Part shown: piece after piece, positions 5,991 to 13,432 of the stretch
How the letters are laid out: every line of letters starts with the position of its first letter
Position numbering within the stretch: the stretch's first letter is position 1
Source: Candidatus Omnitrophota bacterium
Lineage (GTDB): Bacteria; Omnitrophota; Gorgyraeia; Pluralincolimonadales; Pluralincolimonadaceae
Assembly: GCA_041653595.1 (NCBI GenBank)
Contig: JBAZFB010000025.1
Coordinates: 1 to 15,905, forward strand
Direction of reading: 5' to 3'
Length of the DNA: 15,905 nucleotides
The notes under the pieces: model-generated
Told to the model about the DNA's origin: nothing
Seen by the model: only the letters and a program-made list of their open reading frames with translations
Database searches by the model: none
Made by a program: the position numbers and the translations under genes

Positions 5991-7286
5991 ATGAAGAAGA
6001 TCGTTTCCGCGGCACTTGCGTGCGCTGTTTTTGCATCAACTGCATTTATTCCTGCCTCTTGGGCGGCCGGGGAGGCTTGGCCTGCGCTCTCGAAAGCCGA
6101 CGAGGAATTCCTGGATAAGTTAGAACACGACACGTTCCTCTATTTCTGGGAGAAGGCCGACCCGGAGACAGGGCTCATCGCCGATAACTCCCAACCCGGC
6201 GCCCCGTCAAGCATAGCCGCCACGGGATTCGGGCTTGCCGCTATATGCATCGGGCAGAGCAGGGGCTGGATAACATACGACGAGGCCTACAAGCGCGCTT
6301 TCAGGACGCTCAGGACTTTCAAGAATACGCTGAAGAGCGAGCGCGGGTTCTATTACCATTTCGTCGACATGAAGACCGGCCGGCGGATGTGGAATTCCGA
6401 GGTCTCGTCAATAGATACGGCGCTCTTCCTCGCCGGGGCATTGTTCGCGGCGCAGTATTTCAAGGGGACGGAATTGGAACGGCTCGCGACTTACCTGTAT
6501 TACCGCACCGACTGGCAGTGGATGATGAATCAGAAGCAGCTGATGTCCATGGGATGGGACCCGAAGAAAGGTTTCCTGAGCGCGTACTGGGACTGGTATA
6601 ACGAGGGTCTTATCGCTTATATACTCGCCATAGGTTCGCCCACGTATCCTATCCCGCCTGAGACGTGGAGGAAATGGAGGCGCCCGAGGGGCGAATACGG
6701 AGGGCACAGGATCATCTATTCATATTTCGGGAGCCTTTTTACCTACCAGTTCGCGCAGGCATGGGTAGATTTCCGCAATATCGACGAGGACGGGTTCAGT
6801 TATTGGCAGAACTCGATAGACGCGGCGCTGGCGAACAGGAAATTCTGCATCGATAATTCTAATAAACATAAAGGATACGGGGAGAACGGCTGGGGCCTTA
6901 CCGCCGGCGACGGCCCGGAAGGGTATAAGGGGTACGGCGCCCTGCCTGCCGACAATATCATCCACGACGGCACGATAAACCCTTACGGCATGGTCGCCTC
7001 CATACCGTTGATACCGGATACGGCGATCAAGTCGGTTAGGGCTTTGTATAATAAATACGGCGACAAGGTCTACGGCAAGTATGGGTTCAAGGCGGGCTTT
7101 AATCTCGACAAAAACTGGTGGAGCGGGAACTATATAGGCATAGACCAGGGCGTCTCGGTGATTATGATCGAGGACTACAGGACAGGCCTGGTCTGGGATT
7201 ATTTCATGCGCAACGGCTGCATCAAGTCCTGGATGGAACTTTGCAAACTCGGCAACAAAAACCTTGAAGCCTCGCCCCGATTGTGA
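5991..7286 (+). CDS. Secreted glucoamylase/GH144-like glycoside hydrolase
   Basis: This 431-residue protein has a signal peptide (MKK, hydrophobic core to about residue 21, cleavage near SWA-AG at 25-26). The mature part is an (alpha/alpha)6-barrel type enzyme of the 'putative glucoamylase' family, which includes GH144 endo-beta-1,2-glucanases. Supporting motifs are LYFWEKADPETGLIADN (50-66), WNSEVSSIDTALFLAG (134-149), YNEGLIAYILAIGSPTYPI (203-221) and near the C-terminus YIGIDQGVSVIMIEDYRTGL. Acidic residues in the second and third motifs are candidates for catalysis. It probably acts on beta-1,2-glucan or a related glucose polymer in the periplasm or outside. It stands alone, divergent from comF, with its own -10 box. 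Exact substrate is unsure. Confidence 0.75.
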   Translation: MKKIVSAALACAVFASTAFIPASWAAGEAWPALSKADEEFLDKLEHDTFLYFWEKADPETGLIADNSQPGAPSSIAATGFGLAAICIGQSRGWITYDEAYKRAFRTLRTFKNTLKSERGFYYHFVDMKTGRRMWNSEVSSIDTALFLAGALFAAQYFKGTELERLATYLYYRTDWQWMMNQKQLMSMGWDPKKGFLSAYWDWYNEGLIAYILAIGSPTYPIPPETWRKWRRPRGEYGGHRIIYSYFGSLFTYQFAQAWVDFRNIDEDGFSYWQNSIDAALANRKFCIDNSNKHKGYGENGWGLTAGDGPEGYKGYGALPADNIIHDGTINPYGMVASIPLIPDTAIKSVRALYNKYGDKVYGKYGFKAGFNLDKNWWSGNYIGIDQGVSVIMIEDYRTGLVWDYFMRNGCIKSWMELCKLGNKNLEASPRL

Positions 7287-7292
7287 GATAAT
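7264..7292 (+). promoter_or_regulatory. Candidate promoter of the redox operon
   Basis: TTGAAG (7264-7269), 17 bases, then GATAAT (7287-7292). Its start point would be near 7299, giving a leader of about 16 bases before fixX ATG 7315. It overlaps the end of the glycosidase gene. Confidence 0.4.
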
Positions 7293-7314
7293 ATTTTCGC
7301 ATAGGACGGATAAA

Positions 7315-7596
7315 ATGACCCGCATTGAAGATAAATTGTTCGTGAACAGGTTCAAGCTCGGCCCGGAACCCCATATAAAGGTGAAGGACAAGGAGCTCTG
7401 TCTTAAATGCGTCAGGAAACAATGCTCGATAGGATGCCCTTCTGACTGCTGGAAGATCAACGATAAGGGCATAGCCGAAGTCAATGTCGACGGCTGCCTC
7501 GAATGCGGCACCTGCCGCGTCATCTGCGATGAGTTCATGAACGTCGATTGGAACTATCCGCAGGGCGGTTTCGGCATCCTTTACAGGCTCGGTTAA
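7315..7596 (+). CDS. fixX: FixX-like ferredoxin
   Basis: The 93-residue protein begins IEDKLFVNRF and ends NYPQGGFGILYRLG, both typical of FixX. Between them are nine cysteines (29, 32, 37, 41, 45, 61, 64, 67, 71), including CLECGTC, enough for one or two 4Fe-4S clusters. FixX normally passes electrons from the ETF:quinone oxidoreductase-like FixC in the FixABCX complex; here no fixA, fixB or fixC lies nearby. Its place just before a diiron/flavodiiron/rubredoxin set suggests it was co-opted as an electron carrier. I chose ATG 7315 over the upstream TTG 7264, which overlaps the previous gene and adds non-homologous residues. AGGA about 8 bases upstream is a modest ribosome site. Confidence 0.8.
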   Translation: MTRIEDKLFVNRFKLGPEPHIKVKDKELCLKCVRKQCSIGCPSDCWKINDKGIAEVNVDGCLECGTCRVICDEFMNVDWNYPQGGFGILYRLG

Positions 7597-7647
7597 TCCA
7601 GACTGTTTCATCAATAAAGTATTAAAATCCCGCAAAAGGAGACTACC

Positions 7648-8175
7648 ATGCCGAAGAAAGACCTGAAGATACTGCAGGCCGCGATAAAGATGGAAGAGGA
7701 CGGCCGCAAATTTTACCTTAAATCGAGCAAGACCGCGAAAAACCCCGTAGCGAAAAAACTCCTCGTTTCGCTCGCCGACCAGGAACTCCTCCATATCGAA
7801 CGCATCAAGGTGATAGAGCACGGCCTGAAAGGGGAGAAGGACTGGGGCGATTTCGCGGCGGCGATATCCCGCGACGCGAAGAAAAAATTAGTCCTTGTCT
7901 TCAGGCCGCTTTCCGCGCCGGAAAAAAAGAAGCTGAAGGCCGACCCGTCGAACCTCGAGGCGATAACGATAGCGATGGAGAAAGAGACGAAGAGCTACGA
8001 TTATTATGATAAACAATCGGAGGAGACAAATATACGCATAGCAAAGCTTTTTTTTGACAGATTGAAAAAGGAAGAGGAGCACCACTATGAGCTGCTCGAA
8101 GAGGCATACTCGCTCCTTTCGGATTCGGCAAGCTGGTTCGTGAAACGGGAAGGAAGGGTAATGGAGGCCGGTTGA
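7648..8175 (+). CDS. Ferritin-like/rubrerythrin-type diiron protein
   Basis: The 175-residue, all-helical protein has the carboxylate ligands of a rubrerythrin/ferritin four-helix bundle: MEEDGRKFY (E16/E17), DQELLHIER (E46, H49), MEKETKSYDYY (E111, E113) and KKEEEHHYELL (E142/E143, H145/H146). It lacks the rubredoxin domain of classical rubrerythrin, so electrons would have to come from the separate rubredoxin encoded downstream. A role in peroxide reduction or iron handling in the cytoplasm of an anaerobe is likely. AAAAGGAG sits 6 bases before ATG 7648, one of the best ribosome sites in the window. The flavodiiron gene starts 1 base after its TGA. Confidence 0.8.
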   Translation: MPKKDLKILQAAIKMEEDGRKFYLKSSKTAKNPVAKKLLVSLADQELLHIERIKVIEHGLKGEKDWGDFAAAISRDAKKKLVLVFRPLSAPEKKKLKADPSNLEAITIAMEKETKSYDYYDKQSEETNIRIAKLFFDRLKKEEEHHYELLEEAYSLLSDSASWFVKREGRVMEAG

Positions 8176-8176
8176 A

Positions 8177-9373
8177 ATGAGGCCCGTCGAGATAAAAAAA
8201 GGCGTATACTGGGTAGGTGTAGTCGATTGGAACATAAGGACCTTCCACGGGAATACCTATTCGACAAAAAGGGGCACGACCTACAACTCATATCTTATTA
8301 TCGATGAGAAGGTGACGCTTATCGACGGCGTTCCCGGCTCTTTTGCCGGCGAGCAGATCGGGCGGATACGCGAGATCGTGCCGGTCGAAAAGATAGACTA
8401 TATCGTGGTCAACCATATCGAGCCGGACCATTCCGGCGGGCTGCCGGAACTGATGAAACTTTGCCCCAAGGCCAAACTCTTCGGCACGGCGAAAAGCAAG
8501 GAAGGCCTCGCGAGGATGTATTACACGGATTGGGGCCTCCAGGCCGTCAAGACAGGGGACAAATTAAATATCGGCAAGCGGAACCTCACGTTCATAGAGG
8601 CTCCGATGATCCACTGGCCGGACAGCATGTTCACCTATTGCGCCGAGGAGGAGCTGCTCCTGCCGAACGACGCCTTCGGCCAGCATTACGCGACCTCGGA
8701 GAGGTTCGACGACGAGACGGACCAGTGCGCGCTGATGGACGAGGCCGGGAAGTATTACGCGAATATCCTCTGGCCGCTCGGCGGCATGATCGCCAGGAAG
8801 ATAGACGAGATCCTCAAGATGAACATATCCATAAAGATGATAGCGCCGAGCCACGGGATCATATGGCGGCGCGACCCGATGAAGATAATCAATTCTTATA
8901 TTTCATGGACGAAGAACGAGACGAGACCGAAAGTGGTCGTCATCTTCGAGACGATGTGGGGCTCGACCGATATGATGGCCAGGAAGATAACAGAGGGCCT
9001 TACCGACGGCGGCGTTGAGGTGAAACTCTTCGATATCACGCGCTCCGACAGGAGCGAGGTGAATAGCCAGATGCTCGACGCCAAATGCTTCGTCTTCGGT
9101 TCGTCCACGCACGACAACGGGATGCTCTCCACCATGGCCGGGTTCCTCGAATTCCTGAACGGCCTGAAGCCGAAGGGCAGGATAGGGGCGGCGTTCGGTT
9201 CCTACGGTTGGGCCGGAGGCGCGGTACCAGCTCTGGAAAATTTCTTCAAAGAGGCTGGTATTGAGCAGGCACTGCCGTCGATCGCGGTCAAATACATCCC
9301 GGACGAAAATGAATTGAAAAGATGTTATGAGATGGGCGTTGAATTGGCGAAGAAGATAACCGGAAAGGCATAA
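8177..9373 (+). CDS. fprA: Flavodiiron protein (A-type flavoprotein, FprA)
   Basis: The 398 residues comprise a metallo-beta-lactamase-like diiron domain (1 to about 245) and a flavodoxin domain (about 252-398). Iron ligands are all seen: H80, E82, D84 (with H85), H146, D165 and H226 in the contexts NHIEPDHSGG, MIHWPDSM, NDAFGQH and APSHG. The FMN phosphate loop is FETMWGSTDMMA. Flavodiiron proteins reduce O2 to water and/or NO to N2O in the cytoplasm, using electrons from rubredoxin. No extra rubredoxin or reductase domain is fused, so the partner proteins downstream are needed. GGAGG about 10 bases before ATG 8177 lies inside the previous gene. Rubredoxin follows after 3 bases. Confidence 0.93.
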   Translation: MRPVEIKKGVYWVGVVDWNIRTFHGNTYSTKRGTTYNSYLIIDEKVTLIDGVPGSFAGEQIGRIREIVPVEKIDYIVVNHIEPDHSGGLPELMKLCPKAKLFGTAKSKEGLARMYYTDWGLQAVKTGDKLNIGKRNLTFIEAPMIHWPDSMFTYCAEEELLLPNDAFGQHYATSERFDDETDQCALMDEAGKYYANILWPLGGMIARKIDEILKMNISIKMIAPSHGIIWRRDPMKIINSYISWTKNETRPKVVVIFETMWGSTDMMARKITEGLTDGGVEVKLFDITRSDRSEVNSQMLDAKCFVFGSSTHDNGMLSTMAGFLEFLNGLKPKGRIGAAFGSYGWAGGAVPALENFFKEAGIEQALPSIAVKYIPDENELKRCYEMGVELAKKITGKA

Positions 9374-9376
9374 ACC

Positions 9377-9535
9377 ATGGACAAATATCGTTGCACGGTA
9401 TGCGGCTACATATACGATCCGGCTATAGGCGATCCTACCGCGAGCATTTCCGCAGGGACGCCTTTTGATAAACTTCCCGATAATTGGGTTTGCCCCGAGT
9501 GCGGCGCACCGAAGGATATGTTCGAAAAGGTATAA
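9377..9535 (+). CDS. rd: Rubredoxin
   Basis: This 52-residue gene has two knuckles, CTVCGYIYDP (C6, C9) and CPECGAPKDMF (C39, C42), which hold one iron, plus the aromatic core (Y4, Y11, Y13, W37) and FDKLPDNWVCP typical of rubredoxins. Length is normal (about 52-54). It carries electrons from the reductase encoded 12 bases downstream to the flavodiiron protein encoded 3 bases upstream. ATG 9377 is the only sensible start; there is no good ribosome site, so translation is probably coupled to fprA. Confidence 0.95.
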   Translation: MDKYRCTVCGYIYDPAIGDPTASISAGTPFDKLPDNWVCPECGAPKDMFEKV

Positions 9536-9547
9536 CCGTCCCAAACT

Positions 9548-10768
9548 ATGAAGATAGCCATCGTAGGAAACGGGATATGCGGCATCACCGCCGCTAAATC
9601 CATCTCCGAAAATTCCCCCGGCGCAAAGATAACTATCTTCACCGACGAAGAATACAATTATTATCCCCGCCCTCTTTTGGACAGGCTCCTCGCGGAGACG
9701 ACGGACCTGAACCTGCTCTTCCCGTATAATGACGAATGGTACAAGAAGCGCGGCATAGAAGTCTCCCTAAAAAATAAAGTCCTCGATATAGGGCTCCCCT
9801 CTAAAAAATTAAAGACCGAAAAGGACGGGCAAAACGATTACGACAAGGTCCTCCTTACGACCGGCGCATCGCCTTTTGTCCCTCCGATAGAAGGGATCAA
9901 GTCCCGGGATGTCTTCACTTACAGGAATATCGCCGATGTCCTCAGGATACGCTCGTTCGCCCGCGGGAAAAACAGGGCGGTGGTCATCGGCGGAGGCCTG
10001 CTCGGCCTCGAGACGGCGAAGGCCCTGACCGACCGGGGGCTCAAGGTAACGATCATCGAACATAATTCAAGGCTCCTCCCGCGCCAGCTGGACGATGAGG
10101 GCGGCGGGATACTGAAATCCAGGATCGAAAAATCCAATATCGAGGTCGTATTGCAGGTCACGTGCGACCGCATCATGACCGAAGGCGCGAAGACCTGCCT
10201 CCTCTCCAAGGAGATAGGAAAGATCGAGGCGGACCTCTTCATCGTCTCGGCCGGCGTCCGCGCGAATACCGAATTGGCGAAGAACTGCGGCATCGGCATC
10301 GGGAAAGGGATACTGGTAGATAAATTCATGAGGACAAGCTGCGATAACATATATGCGGCCGGCGACTGCGCCGAATTCAACGGGACGGTTTACGGCATAA
10401 TCCCGGCGGCGATAGACCAGGGGCTCGCGGCGGCCTCGAACATCATAGACAGGCCGTTCGAATATAAGGGGACTACTTTCCAGGCGACGCTTAAAGTGAT
10501 GGGCATCGACCTTACTTCGATAGGCGTCGTCAACCCGGAAGGCGAAGGATATGAAACGGTCTGCAGGAAAGACGCCGGCAAAGGCATCTACAGGAAGTGC
10601 GTGATCAAGGACGGGAGGCTAGTCGGCGCGATAGTATTGGGCGAGAAAGACGGCGTCGCCGGGCTCACGCGGATAATAAAGGACGGGACAGCGGTGTCGG
10701 GCAATAAGGACGCGTTATTGGGCGGAGAGGCGGCGTTAACGGAGGCGTTCCAAAAAAGGCCTGACTAA
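9548..10768 (+). CDS. NAD(P)H:rubredoxin oxidoreductase-like flavoprotein
   Basis: This 406-residue pyridine nucleotide-disulfide oxidoreductase fold has an FAD dinucleotide loop near the N-terminus (IVGNGICGITAA, 5-16), the NAD(P) loop VIGGGLLGLETAKAL (146-160) and the second FAD motif NIYAAGDCAEF (267-277). It lacks a redox-active CxxxxC pair and resembles NADH:rubredoxin reductases and the N-terminal domain of NirB. By context it reduces the rubredoxin encoded just upstream with NAD(P)H. The C-terminal region (about 320-400) has the extra domain of this family (VGAIVLGEKDG). Weak ribosome site; likely operon member. Nitrite-reductase subunit is an alternative annotation but is unlikely here, as no siroheme domain is present. 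Confidence 0.85.
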   Translation: MKIAIVGNGICGITAAKSISENSPGAKITIFTDEEYNYYPRPLLDRLLAETTDLNLLFPYNDEWYKKRGIEVSLKNKVLDIGLPSKKLKTEKDGQNDYDKVLLTTGASPFVPPIEGIKSRDVFTYRNIADVLRIRSFARGKNRAVVIGGGLLGLETAKALTDRGLKVTIIEHNSRLLPRQLDDEGGGILKSRIEKSNIEVVLQVTCDRIMTEGAKTCLLSKEIGKIEADLFIVSAGVRANTELAKNCGIGIGKGILVDKFMRTSCDNIYAAGDCAEFNGTVYGIIPAAIDQGLAAASNIIDRPFEYKGTTFQATLKVMGIDLTSIGVVNPEGEGYETVCRKDAGKGIYRKCVIKDGRLVGAIVLGEKDGVAGLTRIIKDGTAVSGNKDALLGGEAALTEAFQKRPD

Positions 10769-10789
10769 AACGGGCAAGGAGGGGGTAAA

Positions 10790-11116
10790 ATGGCGGATGT
10801 CGGCAAAAGTTCCCTGGGGATAGACGCAACCCTCGCGGCGGCGCTGGCGTATGTATTCGGCTGGGTATCCGGGCTGATAATCTTCGCTGTCGAGAAGGAT
10901 AACAAGTTCGTGAAGTTCCATGCCATGCAGTCGCTGATCTTTTTCGGCGGTTTGACGATCGTGTCGATATTGCTGGTTATCACCGTCATAGGCCCGTTGT
11001 TCCTGGGAATATTAGGCTTGGCGGTCTGGGTCATCTGCATCATCAAGGCCTACTCGGGCGAGATGTTCAAGCTGCCCGGGATCGGGAATATGGCGGAGAA
11101 GATCGCCAGTAAGTAA
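10790..11116 (+). CDS. DUF4870 (Tic20-like) small membrane protein
   Basis: The 108-residue protein starts with SSLGIDATLAAALAYVFGWV and has VEKDNKFVKFHAMQSLIFF, the pattern of DUF4870/Tic20-like membrane proteins. Hydrophobic helices lie at about 13-34 and 46-86, the latter probably two spans. Function is unknown; family members sit in the inner membrane. The ribosome site GGAGGGGG precedes ATG 10790 by about 5 bases. It follows the reductase by 21 bases and precedes uppP by 18, so it is probably in the same transcript, though its role seems unrelated to redox chemistry. Confidence 0.75.
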   Translation: MADVGKSSLGIDATLAAALAYVFGWVSGLIIFAVEKDNKFVKFHAMQSLIFFGGLTIVSILLVITVIGPLFLGILGLAVWVICIIKAYSGEMFKLPGIGNMAEKIASK

Positions 11117-11134
11117 CATAGAGATAATAAAAAT

Positions 11135-11899
11135 ATGGGCCTGTTTCAATCTATCATTCTTGGCATAGTCCAAGGCGTGGGCGAATTCTTGCCTATCAGC
11201 AGTTCCGCGCACCTGATCGTCGTCCCGTGGCTGTTCGGGTGGCAGGAGCACAGCCTCGCCTTTGACGTCGCGCTTCACGCGGGCACGCTCGCGGCGGTAT
11301 TGGCGTATTTCTGGAGGGACTGGTTCGGCATAATCAGGGGGCGGCTCCTCTGGTATATCATCGTCGCCAGCGTCCCGGGAGCGGTGATAGGAAAGCTGCT
11401 CGAGGAAAAAGCCGAGACGGTCTTCAGGTCGCCACTGCTCATCGCATTCGCGATGAGCGTCTTCGCGGTAATATTTTACTTTATCGACAGGTACAGCCGG
11501 AAGACAAGGACGCTGAAGTCGCTGAATTTTATTGATTCGGTCTTGATCGGCATCTCGCAGGCGCTTGCCATAGTCCCCGGGGTATCGCGGTCGGGCGTGA
11601 CCATGGCCACGGGCATAGGGTTAAAGTTCGACAGGGAAACGGCGGCCAGGTTCTCGTTTTTGCTTTCGGCGCCCATCATCATCGGCGCGACCGTGTTAAA
11701 ACTGAAGGATATCGGCGCGATCGCCTCAGGCGAGAACGGCTTGTCGCTTTTTGCCGGTTTTATAGTGTCGGCGGCAACTGGATTCCTGTCGATCCGTTTT
11801 CTTTTAAATTACCTGAAGAGGCATTCTTTTACGGCATTCGTCATATACAGGTTGGTGTTCAGCCTGGTGATATTTTTGTTCATCTTTGCCAGGAGATAG
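11135..11899 (+). CDS. uppP: Undecaprenyl-diphosphate phosphatase
   Basis: The 254-residue, multi-span membrane protein carries both signatures of the BacA/UppP family: GEFLPISSSAH (16-26, with catalytic Glu and Ser/His candidates) and PGVSRSG (148-154). It removes a phosphate from undecaprenyl diphosphate to recycle the lipid carrier for peptidoglycan and other surface polymers, and overproduction confers bacitracin resistance. Length is slightly short of the usual 260-280 but the C-terminal helices are present. GAGAT about 9 bases before ATG 11135 is a weak ribosome site. Its stop lies within a small hairpin preceding the DUF1846 gene. Confidence 0.95.
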   Translation: MGLFQSIILGIVQGVGEFLPISSSAHLIVVPWLFGWQEHSLAFDVALHAGTLAAVLAYFWRDWFGIIRGRLLWYIIVASVPGAVIGKLLEEKAETVFRSPLLIAFAMSVFAVIFYFIDRYSRKTRTLKSLNFIDSVLIGISQALAIVPGVSRSGVTMATGIGLKFDRETAARFSFLLSAPIIIGATVLKLKDIGAIASGENGLSLFAGFIVSAATGFLSIRFLLNYLKRHSFTAFVIYRLVFSLVIFLFIFARR

Positions 11900-11909
11900 G
11901 GGGTCTCCT
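11891..11909 (+). promoter_or_regulatory. Small hairpin over the uppP stop / next ribosome site
   Basis: AGGAGA (11891-11896) pairs with TCTCCT (11904-11909) around TAGGGGG, which contains the uppP stop and the only G-rich candidate ribosome site for ATG 11913. Stem is 6 bases. It could modulate coupling of the two genes; it has no T tract, so it is not a terminator. Confidence 0.3.
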
Positions 11910-11912
11910 TAA

Positions 11913-13427
11913 ATGAAAAAGCCGGCCTTTGACAACGAGAAGTATCTTCGCGAACAGACGGCCGCGATCCTTGAAAGGGTCGTGAAGTTCGACAACAAGC
12001 TTTATTTGGAATTCGGCGGCAAACTCCTTTTCGATTATCACGCGTCGAGGGTCCTGCCGGGATTCGACCCGAACGTAAAGATGCGCCTCTTCCAAAAACT
12101 TAAGGACAGGGCCGACATACTGCTCTGCATCTACGCGGGCGATATCGAAAGGAAGAAGGTCAGGGCCGACTTCGGCATCACCTACGATGTCGACGCGATG
12201 AAACTGATAGACGACTTCAGGGACTGGGGCATCGAGGTCAACGCGGTCGTGATAACCCGTTTTGATAACCAGCCCGCGGCGACGATATTCAAGAACAAGC
12301 TCGAACGGCGCGGGATAAAAGTATATACACACCGCTTCACGAAGGGATATCCGACTGATGTCGACCTCATCGTCAGCGACGAAGGTTACGGCGCGAACGA
12401 ATTCATAAAGACGAAGAACCCGCTTGTGATAATCACCGGCCCCGGCCCGGGCAGCGGAAAGCTCGCGACCTGCCTCTCGCAGCTCTACCACGAGCACAAG
12501 CACGGGGTCAATGCCGGCTACGCGAAATTCGAGACGTTCCCGATATGGAGCATACCGCTCAAGCATCCCGTTAATGTAGCGTATGAGGCGGCGACCGCCG
12601 ACCTGAGGGATTTTAACATGATAGACCCTTTCCACCTCGAGGCCCACGGCGAGACGGCGATCAATTATAACCGCGACGTCGAGGTCTTCCCGGTGATAAA
12701 GAGGATATTGCAGAAGATAATGGGAGAGGGCGAGGTCTACAAGTCGCCGACAGACATGGGCTGCAACCGGGCCGGCTTCGGCATAGTGGACGATGAAGCC
12801 GTTAAAGAGGCCGCGAAGCAGGAGATCATCCGCAGGTATTTCAGGTATTCGTGCGAATACGCGATGGGATTCGTCGACAAAGAGACGGTCCAGCGCGCCG
12901 AGCTGCTTATGGGCGAGGTCGGGATGAAGATAGGGGACAGGAAAGTCGTTGAACCCGCCCGCCGGGCCGCGGAAGAAGGCCAGAAGAAGAACAAGGGCAA
13001 CGACGGGATATTTTGCGGCGCGGCCCTTGAATTGGACGACGGGACGGTGATCACGGGAAAGAACTCGCAGCTGATGCATGCGACATCGAGCCTCATCCTC
13101 AACGCCATCAAGAGGCTCGCGGACATTCCGGATAAGATACACCTGCTCTCGCCGAGCATAATCGATTCGATAAAGAACCTGAAGAAGGAGATCCTCTCCT
13201 CAAAAACGGTAAGCCTCGATGTCGAAGAGGCGCTTATAGCGCTCAGTATAAGCGCGACCACCAACCCGGCCGCGCAGGAAGCGATGGAGAAACTGAAAGA
13301 GCTGAAGGGCTGCGAGGTCCATCTTACGCACATGCCGACATCCGGCGATGAGGCGGGACTTCGCAAGCTGGGAGTGAACCTGACAAGCGAACCGAATTTC
13401 GCGACAAAGAACCTGTTTGAGTCCTAA
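11913..13427 (+). CDS. DUF1846 / UPF0371 family protein
   Basis: The 504 residues match the UPF0371 family at normal length. Recognisable pieces are YLEFGGKLLFDYHASRVLPG (31-50), VKMRLFQKLKDRADILLCIY (55-74), the P-loop-like GPGPGSGK (176-183), LSQLYHEHKHGVNAGYAKFE and GCNRAGF. The family is known only structurally: an N-terminal Rossmann-like/nucleotide-binding domain and a C-terminal alpha/beta domain (here including AALELDDGTVITGKNSQLMH). Biochemical function is unknown. It is cytoplasmic, with no signal peptide or membrane segment. It sits between uppP and the transketolase pair (5 bases to the next ATG), so co-expression is likely but does not define a job. Confidence 0.9.
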   Translation: MKKPAFDNEKYLREQTAAILERVVKFDNKLYLEFGGKLLFDYHASRVLPGFDPNVKMRLFQKLKDRADILLCIYAGDIERKKVRADFGITYDVDAMKLIDDFRDWGIEVNAVVITRFDNQPAATIFKNKLERRGIKVYTHRFTKGYPTDVDLIVSDEGYGANEFIKTKNPLVIITGPGPGSGKLATCLSQLYHEHKHGVNAGYAKFETFPIWSIPLKHPVNVAYEAATADLRDFNMIDPFHLEAHGETAINYNRDVEVFPVIKRILQKIMGEGEVYKSPTDMGCNRAGFGIVDDEAVKEAAKQEIIRRYFRYSCEYAMGFVDKETVQRAELLMGEVGMKIGDRKVVEPARRAAEEGQKKNKGNDGIFCGAALELDDGTVITGKNSQLMHATSSLILNAIKRLADIPDKIHLLSPSIIDSIKNLKKEILSSKTVSLDVEEALIALSISATTNPAAQEAMEKLKELKGCEVHLTHMPTSGDEAGLRKLGVNLTSEPNFATKNLFES

Positions 13428-13432
13428 GGAAT

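Noticed and set aside
7264..7314. TTG 7264 as start of fixX
   Set aside because: It overlaps the glycosidase end and adds 17 residues not typical of FixX; ATG 7315 gives the standard N-terminus.
6720..7538. 272-residue minus-strand ORF
   Set aside because: It lies opposite the glycosidase and fixX genes and resembles no protein family.
9548..10768. Nitrite reductase large subunit
   Set aside because: Only the FAD/NAD module is present, with no siroheme or Fe-S domain, and a rubredoxin gene is immediately upstream.
11880..13142. 420-residue minus-strand ORF
   Set aside because: It is the complement of the DUF1846 gene, a side effect of codon bias; the plus-strand protein is clearly conserved.
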